The notes: generated from the letters alone by a model not told the origin. A stretch of DNA of 64,000 bases from Mucilaginibacter sp. (GCA_031292485.1 JARLHA010000003.1:1-64000), one strand, 5' to 3'. Counted from the first letter of the stretch, positions 33,234 through 42,749 are shown. Program-made: numbers and translations.

Positions 33234-33971
33234 ATGTCGCAAAAATATCCCTCCTATTTTAAGCTTGCCGATTCAAAAATATCTGTCATCATTCCTACTT
33301 ATAATGCCGCCCAAACATTACAAAATTGCCTGGATAGCATTTTTAAGCAAACACATCCTGCTTTGGAGGTAATCGTCATCGACGGTAACAGCGAGGACGA
33401 AACAGTTGAGATCATCAAAAAAAACAGCAGGTTGATTGCTTATTGGAGGAGCGAAAAAGACGAGGGAGTATATGATGCCATGAACAAAGGCTTAAATTAC
33501 GTTACCGGCCAATGGGTTTATTTTATGGGTGCCGATGACGTACTTTTACCAGGTTTTTCGGCTATGGCGGCTGATCTTGCTGATCCGGACGCTATTTATT
33601 ACGGCAACGTGTTTGCAGAAGGCTCAAAGCGGCTGGGCGAGTTAAACCGTTATCAATTTGCTAAATTTGGGCCCTATCACCTGGCGATGATTTATCCTGC
33701 GAAAGTATTCACAAAGTATACATTTGACACCAAATATAAAATCTCCGCAGATTTTGCGCTAACGCTTATACTTTGCGGCGACAGCTCATTCCGCTTTATT
33801 TATAAAGAACATGTTCTGGCAAACTTTAACCATACAGGCATATCCGGCCGGGGGATAGATTTCGCCTTTCAAAATGACAAGGCTGCTTTAATATTAAACT
33901 GTTTTGGGCTAAAAACCTGGCTGAGGTACAAACTTCATAAATTTAAAAACAGGGATAACCCCAGGGCTTAG
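33234..33971 (+). CDS. Family 2 glycosyltransferase (WcaA-like)
   Basis: A 245-residue GT-A enzyme. It has SVIIPTYNAAQTLQNCLDSI at the N-terminus, VIDGNSEDET for nucleotide binding, MGADDVLLPG as the DxD metal site, and a short C-terminal domain. It is the only gene of this cluster on the plus strand, ending 5 bp before the stop of the convergent transferase. It probably transfers a sugar during surface polysaccharide assembly. Confidence 0.9.
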   Translation: MSQKYPSYFKLADSKISVIIPTYNAAQTLQNCLDSIFKQTHPALEVIVIDGNSEDETVEIIKKNSRLIAYWRSEKDEGVYDAMNKGLNYVTGQWVYFMGADDVLLPGFSAMAADLADPDAIYYGNVFAEGSKRLGELNRYQFAKFGPYHLAMIYPAKVFTKYTFDTKYKISADFALTLILCGDSSFRFIYKEHVLANFNHTGISGRGIDFAFQNDKAALILNCFGLKTWLRYKLHKFKNRDNPRA

Positions 33972-33976
33972 TATTG

Positions 33977-34930
33977 CTATTGCCCCTCATTTAAGTGGTT
34001 CACCAGCCACTCAAAATGCTCCTGGAAAAAGAAATCATATCCATTTTCACCTTCCGGCACCACGTTGATCACATCATAGGCAACCTCAAGTATGCGGGGA
34101 ACTTTTAATGCCTCGGCGATTGAATAAGGAAACGATTGGTTACCGATAAAAAATTTGCAGCCGGCAATAACCCGCGCCATTTGCAAAAAATCTTTCATTT
34201 CAATCCATTCTATTGATGGAATAAATTGTTTAATCTCCTTATACTCGTTTTCAATACCAATAAATTTAACCTTGCTGTATTTGTTCAAAAATGAATAATC
34301 GATATACTTATTTTGGTAGCGGCCGCTTCTGGCAATAATAATCGTGTCTGAAAATGTTTTATCAGGATCCACAAACAGCCACTGTTTCCACAGATCAGGG
34401 CTAACGCCTGTAATATAACTGCACCACCTCGCAATATTACCTTTGTTCATCGGCACTAAACCGGAACGAAAATAATCAAGGTCGATATCTATCTTTTCAT
34501 TCGTATATAACTCACATTTATTAATATACGGCTGCGCGAGGATCAGCGGCGAAAGCATGCCCGCCATTTTTTCGTTCAGCATTACATTGCCAAGGGGATG
34601 AGAATTATAAAGCGGCAGATCCATCGGGCGGCCCAGCCTGAAATACAGATTGATGTCGGCGCCTGTTATTTCCTGCATCTTTTTGATGGTTGGCAGGGCA
34701 TAAATAATATCGCCGGCGTTGCCGCTATGTGTTAAATTAAGCTTGTGGGTGGCATCGGCAACTGCTTTAATTTTATTAATATTGTTAAGCTTATCATTGC
34801 CGGTTAAAAATTCGGTAAACTTAAAATGGCTATAGTTTACCAGGTCCCATTTATACTGTTTGTATTTAGGCCGGTCAGTAAATTTTAACCATAATTTGCT
34901 GACTATGTTCTTTTTCTTCACCATATACAT
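33977..34930 (-). CDS. GT-B-like glycosyltransferase (family 9-related)
   Basis: A 317-residue protein. The stretch LTHSGNAGDIIYALPTIKKM resembles the N-terminal acceptor domain of GT9 enzymes, and FFIGNQSFPYSIAEALKVPRILEV near the end matches the second-domain nucleotide site. Two ATG codons (34928 and 34922) are possible. It is less typical than the gene at 32011 but fits a transferase of the same cluster. It follows the GT4 enzyme on the same strand (25 bp gap). Confidence 0.75.
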   Translation of the reverse strand: MYMVKKKNIVSKLWLKFTDRPKYKQYKWDLVNYSHFKFTEFLTGNDKLNNINKIKAVADATHKLNLTHSGNAGDIIYALPTIKKMQEITGADINLYFRLGRPMDLPLYNSHPLGNVMLNEKMAGMLSPLILAQPYINKCELYTNEKIDIDLDYFRSGLVPMNKGNIARWCSYITGVSPDLWKQWLFVDPDKTFSDTIIIARSGRYQNKYIDYSFLNKYSKVKFIGIENEYKEIKQFIPSIEWIEMKDFLQMARVIAGCKFFIGNQSFPYSIAEALKVPRILEVAYDVINVVPEGENGYDFFFQEHFEWLVNHLNEGQ

Positions 34931-34955
34931 TGCCGGTTCTAATCAATAGTTTTTT

Positions 34956-36014
34956 TTAACCATTAAGGCATTCTTCATAAAGCTGCAGGTATTGGGCAGC
35001 AGTTTTATCCCAGGAAAATTTTTCCGCGTGCTTTATTATATTCGCTTCCCTGTTGTTCGCGATATAATCCTCCATCCCGCTTTTAAAAACTTCCTGCATA
35101 CGTTCAGGGTCAAAGGTATCAAAGTAATAGGCTACATCGCCGCCAATTTCGGGCAGCGATGTGAATTTTGATAAAAAAACAGGCTTGCCAAAATACATGG
35201 CTTCAATTACGGGCAGGCCAAACCCCTCGGCAATGGAAGGAAAAACGAATGCGTTACAATGCTTGTAATACCATGCTTTATCATCATCGCTTATAGGGCC
35301 GGTAATGGTTACCCTATCAGCGCAACCAAATTTTTCGGCAACCTCAATTATTTTTGCCTTGTGCGGCGTCTCTATCCCTGAAATAACTAATTCAAAATCA
35401 TTTCCGCTTAAAAGCGGTGGTATTAAATGAAAACCTTTTTGAACAGAAAGTAGCCCAATTGTAAACAGAAAGGGCGTTTTCGGTAAATAAACCGGGGTAT
35501 GATTGTTTGGAACTACAAGTTTGTCGGCTCCATTGTGTATTACTCTTAATTTATCTTTTGCCTCTGGAATGAAATGCAAAATATCATCGCCTACAAATTT
35601 CGATATCGTAACTACCCTGTCGCACCATGAAATAAATTTCCTTAATTTATGAATATGATTATCCAGTTTTCTTTTAGATTTATATTTCAGATGGATATTG
35701 TTGATATCATGAATCGTCATGATTCTTTTTGCATTTACTTTATAAGGCCTCAGCCGGCAGGTTTGATCGGTAAAGTGCACAACATCAAATTTATTTCTCG
35801 CCGGAAAAAATAAATTATGCAACCTGTTCAGGTACATGATATCAACCTTATTATCAAAAAAGTAGGTGGTATTTTTAAACATGTAATATTCCAGTTCGAA
35901 ACGTTCCCGATTTTCCCGGATCAATGCATCTCCGAGCCCCTTGCCGAAAGAGAAATAACCCGAGTTAGGGTTTTTCATTGAATCAAATGTAACTAATACC
36001 GAAGGTTTTGCCAT
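34956..36014 (-). CDS. Family 4 glycosyltransferase
   Basis: A 352-residue retaining GT-B enzyme. The C-terminal signature FVFPSIAEGFGLPVIEAMYF carries the E-x7-E pair that binds the nucleotide sugar. The N-terminal half contains an acceptor domain with the MTIHDINNIH helix region. It has no membrane helices. It lies between the GT2 enzyme upstream (37 bp) and the GT9-like protein downstream in the minus-strand glycan operon. Confidence 0.92.
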   Translation of the reverse strand: MAKPSVLVTFDSMKNPNSGYFSFGKGLGDALIRENRERFELEYYMFKNTTYFFDNKVDIMYLNRLHNLFFPARNKFDVVHFTDQTCRLRPYKVNAKRIMTIHDINNIHLKYKSKRKLDNHIHKLRKFISWCDRVVTISKFVGDDILHFIPEAKDKLRVIHNGADKLVVPNNHTPVYLPKTPFLFTIGLLSVQKGFHLIPPLLSGNDFELVISGIETPHKAKIIEVAEKFGCADRVTITGPISDDDKAWYYKHCNAFVFPSIAEGFGLPVIEAMYFGKPVFLSKFTSLPEIGGDVAYYFDTFDPERMQEVFKSGMEDYIANNREANIIKHAEKFSWDKTAAQYLQLYEECLNG

Positions 36015-36051
36015 TTTAAGCTTTACATGATAATTTTCTGCTGATGCGCCT

Positions 36052-37020
36052 TTACTTGAAACGGGTTATATTTTTGTTTTGTACAGATGCTCTTATTTTC
36101 TTAACAATATCCGACAGATGCATGTGTGTATCATTTTCGTCCATCAGCTTTTTTATATCTATCTTATATCGTTTAATAGCTTCATTATTCTTAAAAACCG
36201 CCCGGTATTCTTTCAATATCCATGCCTGACCTGAAAGCAATTTTGGTAACACATCAGCAAATATTATTTGGACATGCCAGGCAAACAACTCAAAACCGCC
36301 GAGGTGGATCGCATGCAAAAAATACGTATCATGAAAATAAAGATGACTTTTTTTAAATTCAGCGGCAGACCGACGGCAAATTGCCTGATTTTCATAATAA
36401 CATTTCCAGTCCAACCGCCAGGCCCTTACCGACAATTCCCTTCCGGCACCGTTGCCAGTTTCAAATAGTTTATAAAAGCCGCCCATTTTCTTTAACTTTT
36501 CAGCATTTACCAGTGCATTGGTAACCGGCAGGTACCAGGTAAGCATTCGATCTTTTTCATTCTCCGAATAATAAAGATAGTGCGTTTTTATTTGATAACC
36601 GCTAAGTTTCGGCATCAATGCAGCTTCAAGTATATGGTCGCCTTCCATATCAATAATACGCCCCATAACCCCAAAGGTATCCCATCGTAAAAAATATTTC
36701 CATTGCTGGTCAAAATAGCCGGGGGTAAGTTTCACATCAGCGTTTAAAAGGAGGATAAGTTCATGCTGTGCAATTTCAATACCCCGGTTGCATGCATACG
36801 AAAATCCTTTATTTTCAGGGTTAACCACCAGCTTTATCTCGGGATAAGCCGACCTGATAAATTCAACAGAGCCGTCCTTTGAACCATCGTCAACAATAAT
36901 AATTTCATAAATAATCCCCGCAGCAATAACAACCTCATAGGTATAAGGCAGATACTCCTGCAACAGGTGCCTGCCATTATAGTTAGGAATAACAATTGAA
37001 ACACTTTTCCTGGTATCCAA
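36052..37020 (-). CDS. Family 2 glycosyltransferase
   Basis: A 322-residue GT2 enzyme. It has SIVIPNYNGRHLLQEYLPYT, IIVDDGSKDGSVEF and LLLNADVKLTPGYFD (DxD-like) in the order expected for rhamnosyl- or galactosyl-type transferases. The start codon is TTG at 37018-37020, since no ATG fits near the conserved N-terminus. It begins 6 bp after the upstream gene stop, so translation is coupled. Role: one sugar-addition step in the surface glycan. Confidence 0.9.
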   Translation of the reverse strand: MDTRKSVSIVIPNYNGRHLLQEYLPYTYEVVIAAGIIYEIIIVDDGSKDGSVEFIRSAYPEIKLVVNPENKGFSYACNRGIEIAQHELILLLNADVKLTPGYFDQQWKYFLRWDTFGVMGRIIDMEGDHILEAALMPKLSGYQIKTHYLYYSENEKDRMLTWYLPVTNALVNAEKLKKMGGFYKLFETGNGAGRELSVRAWRLDWKCYYENQAICRRSAAEFKKSHLYFHDTYFLHAIHLGGFELFAWHVQIIFADVLPKLLSGQAWILKEYRAVFKNNEAIKRYKIDIKKLMDENDTHMHLSDIVKKIRASVQNKNITRFK

Positions 37021-37026
37021 GGCGCG

Positions 37027-37905
37027 TTATTTAATTATTTTATAATTCCGGTATTCGCTCACCCTCCATCCAGTAAGGTCCTCAATTTTTTGCAGCAACT
37101 TCCTTCTAAATGTCATTTTTTTATGCAGTTTTTTTAAGTCGATATCCAGGTTCCAGTTGGTTGCTTCAATTCGTTTTTTCATTACCTGTGGGTGGGTGCC
37201 TTTAAAACGGATCAACCTGTCAGCATTTTTATAATCAAATTCAAAAGATTCGGGAATATTTTGCGCCAGCCAGTTATCGTCGTGATAAAACTGGTTAAAA
37301 TTGCGCAGTTTGTTTTTTAAACCCTCCGGGGGTTTTACCCAACCATAGTGATAAATATAGGCGTCAATCAACTTAACGTTAATTTTCCGGCCGTCAAGCC
37401 TGAAACCCTGTGCATCACGGTATGAATGGATAGCCTTATTATTTCTTAAAATTCTTATCTCGCGCCTGTACCACCTCCGCGAGTGCCCGTAATAATCATA
37501 AGAACCATAAAAATGCAGGTATTTAAATAATAAGCCTTCAATATTTTCATCATGCAGGTTATCCTCCATTTCCTTTTTTATCAATGGCAGGTACTTTTCA
37601 TGCACACATTCGTCGCCCTGGATATAGAAGGCCCAGTCGGTATCTGGCGAAATAGCATTAAACGCAATATCGGTTTGCGCGGCAAATACCGCTCCACCAT
37701 CGCGCAGGGAATCGTCCCAAACTGTATTTATTATTTTAATTTTAGGCGAACCGATGCCCCTTATCAGGCTTTCGGTAGCATCATCGCTATTGCCGAGGGC
37801 AACCACAAATTCATCACAAACGGATAAAATAGAAGTAATTGCCTCAACGATAGGGTAATCATTTTTAACCGCGTTCCTGATAAATGTAAATCCGGATACC
37901 TTCAT
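37027..37905 (-). CDS. Family 2-like glycosyltransferase
   Basis: A 292-residue protein. The N-terminus KVSGFTFIRNAVKNDYPIVEAI, the VVALGNSDDAT turn and FYIQGDECVHEKYLPL fit a GT-A fold with an acidic QGDE metal site. This is a divergent GT2 subgroup often found beside O-antigen genes. It is the first gene of the minus-strand operon. Upstream lies 185 bp of AT-rich DNA shared with meaB, with no good -7 element on this strand. Confidence 0.85.
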   Translation of the reverse strand: MKVSGFTFIRNAVKNDYPIVEAITSILSVCDEFVVALGNSDDATESLIRGIGSPKIKIINTVWDDSLRDGGAVFAAQTDIAFNAISPDTDWAFYIQGDECVHEKYLPLIKKEMEDNLHDENIEGLLFKYLHFYGSYDYYGHSRRWYRREIRILRNNKAIHSYRDAQGFRLDGRKINVKLIDAYIYHYGWVKPPEGLKNKLRNFNQFYHDDNWLAQNIPESFEFDYKNADRLIRFKGTHPQVMKKRIEATNWNLDIDLKKLHKKMTFRRKLLQKIEDLTGWRVSEYRNYKIIK

Positions 37906-38066
37906 TTATATATTATATATTGATTTTTTTATCATAATATAAAAAAAATGCTATTTTCATTTATGATAAAGGCTTATCCAATCATTTTACTAAAAGACAA
38001 ATATATATTTCTACAGCATTACTAATATATAAATAGTAACAAACTGTTAATTATTCAAATACATTA

Positions 38067-38074
38067 TATTTTTG
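38067..38074 (+). promoter_or_regulatory. -7 element of meaB
   Basis: TATTTTTG fits TAnnTTTG and lies 16 bp before the ATG at 38091. No convincing -33 element. The rest of the 37906-38066 gap is very AT-rich without other signals. Confidence 0.45.
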
Positions 38075-38090
38075 TTTCTTTATAAAACTA

Positions 38091-38978
38091 ATGGAAAGCA
38101 GTTTACAAAATTTAAATCCTGATGCCGCCGATTTCCGGTCAGTAGCGCGTGCTTTAACCATTGTTGAGAACGACCTGGCCGGCGCAGCAGACCTTCTGAA
38201 AAAATTAACCTTTAAAAAAAATGTTCCTGTAATTGGTATTACCGGGCCACCGGGCGCTGGTAAAAGCACCCTTGTTAATTCATTGATCAATAGTTTACTT
38301 ACCGGAGATAACAAAATTGCGGTGCTTGCCGTTGACCCTACTTCGCCTTTCAATTTTGGCTCACTGCTTGGCGACAGGATCAGGATGGCCGCACATTTTA
38401 ACCATCCCGGCGTATTCATCAGGTCGCTGGCCACCAGGGGATCTTTAGGCGGGCTCTCGGCAAAAACCATTGAAATGACCGATGTTTTGCGCGCCGCAGG
38501 ATTTGATTATATTTTAGTTGAAACAGTGGGCGTTGGCCAATCAGAGGTTGAAATAGCAGGGCTTGCCGATATTACATTACTTGTTTTAGTGCCCGAAAGC
38601 GGTGACGAGATTCAAAACATTAAATCGGGCCTGATGGAGATTGCTGACGCCTTTATCGTAAATAAGGCCGACAGGGCCGATTCGGAACTTTTTGCCAATA
38701 ATTTAAAAAAGATCATCCACCAAAATAAAGCAGATCAAATACCGGTTTTTAAAACCATCGCGTCTACCGGCGAGGGTATTAACGAGGTAACCTCTTTTAT
38801 ATTAAAGGCACCTCATTTAAAAAACAAACGCAAAGCGTATTTACTTGCTGAAAAAGCTTATAAAATTATACAGTTTAAGCGCATGGCTGATATAGATAAG
38901 AAAAAACTACAGGACGATATTGCAGGGGCTTCGTTGAAACCCGGGTTTAATTTCTACAGTTTTCTCGAAGACTATTGA
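38091..38978 (+). CDS. meaB: Methylmalonyl-CoA mutase-associated GTPase MeaB
   Basis: A 295-residue G3E-type GTPase. Walker A is GPPGAGKST (52-60), the switch region contains ETVGVGQSE (144-152), and the base-specifying NKAD is at 191-194. MeaB guards adenosylcobalamin loading and protects methylmalonyl-CoA mutase during catalysis. The mutase itself is not in the window. A short C-terminal helix ends FNFYSFLEDY. The frame converges with aminopeptidase P, the stops being 32 bp apart. Confidence 0.92.
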   Translation: MESSLQNLNPDAADFRSVARALTIVENDLAGAADLLKKLTFKKNVPVIGITGPPGAGKSTLVNSLINSLLTGDNKIAVLAVDPTSPFNFGSLLGDRIRMAAHFNHPGVFIRSLATRGSLGGLSAKTIEMTDVLRAAGFDYILVETVGVGQSEVEIAGLADITLLVLVPESGDEIQNIKSGLMEIADAFIVNKADRADSELFANNLKKIIHQNKADQIPVFKTIASTGEGINEVTSFILKAPHLKNKRKAYLLAEKAYKIIQFKRMADIDKKKLQDDIAGASLKPGFNFYSFLEDY

Positions 38979-39010
38979 GGAAGAAAAACAGACGATACCA
39001 AGCAACCCGA

Positions 39011-40300
39011 TCAACCATTCATGATCTCTTCAATTTCCTCTGCCTCTACCGGAATATCGGCCATCAGATCAATATTCCCGTCTGGTGTGATCAGTATGTT
39101 ATTTTCAATCCGTATCCCCAAACCCTCTGCAGGGATATAGATCCCAGGTTCGCAGGTTAAAATATTACCCGCTTCAAACGGCTTATACCTGCTCGCAAAA
39201 TCGTGCACATCCAAACCCAGGTGGTGCGAGGTGCCATGCATAAAATATTTTTTATATAAAGGCATTTTGGTATCCTGCTTGTCCACGTCATGTTTATCAA
39301 GCAAACCAAGGTTAATCAGTTCACCAGTCATTATCCTGCCAACCTCATCCTGGTATTCAGTCATTACAGTCCCCGCAATAATAAGTTGAGTTGCTGCGCG
39401 CATCACCCGTAAAACCGCATCGTAAACATCCCGCTGGCGTTTAGTAAAGCGGCCATTTACCGGTATGCTCCTGCTCATGTCAGCATTGTAGTTGGCATAT
39501 TCAGCAGCGAAATCAAAAAGGATAACATCGCCGTCGTTACAAACCTGATTATTTTCGGTATAATGCAGTACAATAGCGTTTTTACCGGAAGCGATGATGG
39601 GGTTATAGGCATGGCCGGTAGCCCGCTGTCTTAAAAACTCATGGGTAATCTCAGCCTCAATTTCGTATTCGGCAACACCAGGCTGTACAAATTTCAGGAC
39701 ACGTATAAAGGCGTCACGTGTAATACTGCATGCTTTTTTGGTCAGTTCAATTTCACCGGAAGATTTAACTACCCGTAAATCCCGCAATATCAGCGCCGAT
39801 CTTTCGTACCTATGCAACGGATATTTTGAACGCAGTGCCTCAAACATTCTGAGATCCCTGTAGGGAACGCTATGCGCATACCTGTCATTTTCGTTCGTAT
39901 TTATATAGATGTGTTCGGCGTAGTTAATAATGCTATGTAAAACAACATCGAATTCGCCAAGCCAGTAAATATTTTGAATACCTGAAGCTTTTTGTGCTTC
40001 TTCTTTAGTGTATTTATGTCCTTCCCAAATAGCAATATGCTCATTGGTTTGTCTTAAAAATAGTACTTCTTTGTATAACGGATTAGGACAGTTGGGGAAT
40101 AAAACCAGGATACTTTGTTCCTGGTCTATGCCCGTTAAGTAAAAAAAATCAGAATTTTGTTTAAACAGGAAACCTTGATCTCCGTTTCTCGGATATTCAT
40201 CATTTGAATGAAATATAGCTATAGCTGAGGGCTTTAGTCGCAAAACGAAATTTTTTCTATTATAGGTAAATATCTCATTACTAATAGGCTCGTATTTCAT
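39011..40300 (-). CDS. pepP: Xaa-Pro aminopeptidase (M24B, aminopeptidase P)
   Basis: A 429-residue peptidase from the ATG at 40298-40300. The frame extends to 40393, but MKYEPISNEIF is the natural family N-terminus. The five metal ligands are visible: Asp in ILFDFAAEY, Asp in NADMSRS, His in MHGTSHHLGLDVHD, Glu in TCEPGIYIP and Glu in GIRIENNILI. It removes an N-terminal residue before proline, usually with two Mn ions. The N-terminal creatinase-like domain (1-170) is complete. Cytoplasmic, no signal peptide. Confidence 0.93.
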   Translation of the reverse strand: MKYEPISNEIFTYNRKNFVLRLKPSAIAIFHSNDEYPRNGDQGFLFKQNSDFFYLTGIDQEQSILVLFPNCPNPLYKEVLFLRQTNEHIAIWEGHKYTKEEAQKASGIQNIYWLGEFDVVLHSIINYAEHIYINTNENDRYAHSVPYRDLRMFEALRSKYPLHRYERSALILRDLRVVKSSGEIELTKKACSITRDAFIRVLKFVQPGVAEYEIEAEITHEFLRQRATGHAYNPIIASGKNAIVLHYTENNQVCNDGDVILFDFAAEYANYNADMSRSIPVNGRFTKRQRDVYDAVLRVMRAATQLIIAGTVMTEYQDEVGRIMTGELINLGLLDKHDVDKQDTKMPLYKKYFMHGTSHHLGLDVHDFASRYKPFEAGNILTCEPGIYIPAEGLGIRIENNILITPDGNIDLMADIPVEAEEIEEIMNG

Positions 40301-40376
40301 TTTTATAGGATTAATTGTTTTTTTAAACGGATTTTTTTTATTTATTTGTAATTCTTTTATAAAATTTGGAACAATG

Positions 40377-40411
40377 TTTGGTAAATGTTTCAAACATAAT
40401 TACTATTTTTG
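40377..40411 (+). promoter_or_regulatory. Bacteroidota promoter of the OmpA-like gene
   Basis: TTTG at 40377-40380 and TATTTTTG at 40404-40411 match the -33 and -7 consensus with a 23-bp spacer. The ATG lies 37 bp further. This is one of the best promoter matches in the window, in keeping with a highly expressed gene. Confidence 0.65.
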
Positions 40412-40448
40412 AAAAAAATCACAATTAAAATCGTTTAATCTTAAAACT

Positions 40449-41816
40449 ATGAACTATTCTACATTAAAGAAAACAGTCGTCTTATCATTTGTTTCCTTGA
40501 TGGCAGTTGGGATGGCGAAAGCTCAAACAACTTCTGCGGATTCATCTAAAACGTCGACCGGAACAGGCACTGCCAAGGTATTTGGTGGCGCTTCGCAGTA
40601 CAACACCTTTAGCATTGGCATAAATGTCGGTGCAACGTCTCCTTCAGTATTTACCGGCGGTACCAACCCTTTTTCAAAACCAAAAGCTGATTTGGGTTTC
40701 GGTCTTTCATTAAGAGACCAGCTAAGCCACGCTTTTAGCTTACAATTAGATGCCCACGGCGGTAGCTTAAAAGGTGATGACGGCGGTGGCACTACCAAGG
40801 ATCTTCAATCTGGCGTCCTATACTCAAGCTTCACAACCAAATTTTGGTCAGGTTCCTTGAGTGGCGTTATCAACGTTGGTAACGTTAGCTTCCTTCACCG
40901 TGCAAACGCGATTAATTTTTATGTTTCAGGCGGTGCTGGTTTAGCTTTCTACACACCTGATCCGATTGATGTTAATGGTGTAGATCACAAATACCCAAAT
41001 ACTGTTAAAGAATTAATTATTCCGGTAGGTGCTGGTGTTAAATTTAAATTAAGTGATCAATTCGATCTTAATGTTGGTTACACTGAAAACTTTGTTGATG
41101 GTATCAATGTATCGGGCGTTCATGCTGCATGGCCTCGTGCTGTCGAAAATAAATATTCTTACGGTTATGCCGGTTTAGAATATACTTTCGGTCCTAAATC
41201 AAAACCAAGCTTAGAGTGGGCAAACCCTGTAGCAATGATGTATGATGAATTATACGATGCTGCATTACGCCAGGAAGTTGAAGCTTTGAAAGGCCGTGTT
41301 GCTAATGTTGAAACAGCTGTTAACGGCTTGAAGAAAGATTCTGACGGTGACGGTGTTTCTGATCAATTCGATAAATGTCCAAACACACCAGCTGGTACAG
41401 CTGTTGACGGTTCAGGTTGCCCGCTTCCTGCTCCTATCGACACCTCATTATTCATGAGGAAAGGACAGATGAGCGGTACAGGTATGGCTGCTGCTTACTC
41501 AAACATCCAGTTTGAATTTGACAGTTCAGTATTGAAAACATCTTCTTATCCAGTATTGGATGCTACTTCTGCTGACCTAAGGTCTTCAGGTGCATCTGCT
41601 GAATTAGATGGTTATGCTTCATCTGAAGGTACTGCCGCTCACAACATGCGTTTATCAAAAGACCGTGCAAACTCTGTAAAAACTTACTTAGTAAATTCAG
41701 GTGTTCCGGCTAAAAAATTAAAAGTTAAAGGCTTTGGTGAAACTCACCCCGTTGCTGATAACTCAACTGAAGCAGGACGTATATTAAATCGTCGTGTTGA
41801 ATTCCACAAAAAATAA
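40449..41816 (+). CDS. OmpA-family outer membrane protein with thrombospondin type 3 linker
   Basis: A 455-residue protein with a signal peptide ending AVGMAKAQ, an N-terminal beta-barrel (about 45-265), a short coiled segment (QEVEALKGRVANVETAV), a calcium-binding type 3 linker (DSDGDGVSDQFDKCPNTPAG) and a C-terminal OmpA peptidoglycan-binding domain (about 350-455, with RANSVKTYLVNSGV and RILNRRVEF). It anchors the outer membrane to the cell wall and is typically abundant. Codon use differs from neighbours (many GGT, GTT, GCT), which fits high expression. A strong terminator follows at 41841. Confidence 0.93.
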   Translation: MNYSTLKKTVVLSFVSLMAVGMAKAQTTSADSSKTSTGTGTAKVFGGASQYNTFSIGINVGATSPSVFTGGTNPFSKPKADLGFGLSLRDQLSHAFSLQLDAHGGSLKGDDGGGTTKDLQSGVLYSSFTTKFWSGSLSGVINVGNVSFLHRANAINFYVSGGAGLAFYTPDPIDVNGVDHKYPNTVKELIIPVGAGVKFKLSDQFDLNVGYTENFVDGINVSGVHAAWPRAVENKYSYGYAGLEYTFGPKSKPSLEWANPVAMMYDELYDAALRQEVEALKGRVANVETAVNGLKKDSDGDGVSDQFDKCPNTPAGTAVDGSGCPLPAPIDTSLFMRKGQMSGTGMAAAYSNIQFEFDSSVLKTSSYPVLDATSADLRSSGASAELDGYASSEGTAAHNMRLSKDRANSVKTYLVNSGVPAKKLKVKGFGETHPVADNSTEAGRILNRRVEFHKK

Positions 41817-41840
41817 TTAGTAATTCAAATAATTACTAAA

Positions 41841-41869
41841 GGCTTCCCGCAACCCGGGAAGCCTTTTTT
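41841..41869 (+). terminator. Intrinsic terminator of the OmpA-like gene
   Basis: GGCTTCCC and GGGAAGCC pair around a short loop and are followed by six T. It lies 25 bp after the stop codon. Confidence 0.92.
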
Positions 41870-41918
41870 GTTGCTAATGTTTGGCATCCCGGTTAAAATC
41901 AATAAGTAGTTGTGTAAA

Positions 41919-41947
41919 TTTGTCGAGGGAAAATTTAATTACATTTG
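41919..41947 (+). promoter_or_regulatory. Promoter directly before the 48-residue membrane protein
   Basis: TTTG (41919-41922) and TACATTTG (41940-41947) are spaced by 17 bp. The -7 element ends four bases before the ATG at 41952, so the transcript would have little or no leader. Confidence 0.6.
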
Positions 41948-41951
41948 GAAT

Positions 41952-42098
41952 ATGTATTTTTTCAGAAAAAAAGACCCTAACAGGCCTGTAAGTTTTAACC
42001 TTAAAGTAATGCACGCTATAAATGCTATTGCTATAACCGTGTTTTTGCTGGGCATTATATGGAAACTGGTGGAATGGCTGGTTTGGAAAAAAATATGA
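41952..42098 (+). CDS. Small membrane protein (48 aa, DUF6728-like)
   Basis: A 48-residue protein from the ATG at 41952 (a TTG at 41910 would extend it by 14 and is unlikely). A basic start MYFFRKKDPNRP is followed by one membrane helix (AINAIAITVFLLGIIWKLVEW) and a basic end. Short proteins like this are conserved in Sphingobacteriaceae and carry the DUF6728 label, as far as I recall. Function unknown. The promoter at 41919 supports that it is a real gene. Confidence 0.75.
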   Translation: MYFFRKKDPNRPVSFNLKVMHAINAIAITVFLLGIIWKLVEWLVWKKI

Positions 42099-42211
42099 CC
42101 ACCATTTTTATAAATGCCCCAACCAGTTATTGGCAAACAGCTTTTGATGAGGTTGCGTTGGCGGTTGCATGAATACAAAAGAACTGTTCATACTAAAAAA
42201 CAATAATTTTA

Positions 42212-42592
42212 ATGAAAAAAGTAATTAATACGAATAACGCGCCTGCGCCAATCGGCCCCTATAGCCAGGCGACCCATGCCGGAAATTTTTTATTTGTTTC
42301 TGGCCAGATCGCCATCAACCCAGCCACTGGCGAACTGATATTGGACGATATAAAAACAGAAACCAAGCAGGTTATGGATAATATTAAAGCGATCCTGGTT
42401 GAAGCAGGGGTTGATTTTGGCCAAATCGTTAAAACCAGCATCTTTTTGAAAGACATGCAAAATTTCGCGCTGGTAAACGAAGTTTATGGTACATATTTCA
42501 AGGATAATTTCCCGGCGAGAGAGACCGTACAGGTTGCCGCATTACCCAAAAATGTAAATGTTGAAATTACGGTAACCGCCTATAAACCCTGA
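42212..42592 (+). CDS. ridA: RidA family reactive-intermediate deaminase
   Basis: A 126-residue RidA protein. The conserved APIGPYSQA (13-21), FVSGQIAINPATGEL, a TSIFLKDMQNFALVNEVYGTYF segment and the ETVQVAALPKNVNVEI end with the guanidinium-binding Arg are all present. It hydrolyses 2-aminoacrylate and other enamines released by PLP enzymes, forming a trimer in the cytoplasm. It stands alone, with no obvious promoter in the 113-bp gap. Confidence 0.92.
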   Translation: MKKVINTNNAPAPIGPYSQATHAGNFLFVSGQIAINPATGELILDDIKTETKQVMDNIKAILVEAGVDFGQIVKTSIFLKDMQNFALVNEVYGTYFKDNFPARETVQVAALPKNVNVEITVTAYKP

Positions 42593-42749
42593 TGGTAAAA
42601 TTTGATGGTTCGCCGATTTGAATATTTATAAATTTCGGATTATTGGGTATTTCAGGAGACTTAACTTTCAAATTACCGGATTTTTCCAACGGCTTACCAT
42701 TGCTGCAAATTATCAAATTGATTCTATCACTAATTCACTAATTCACTAA

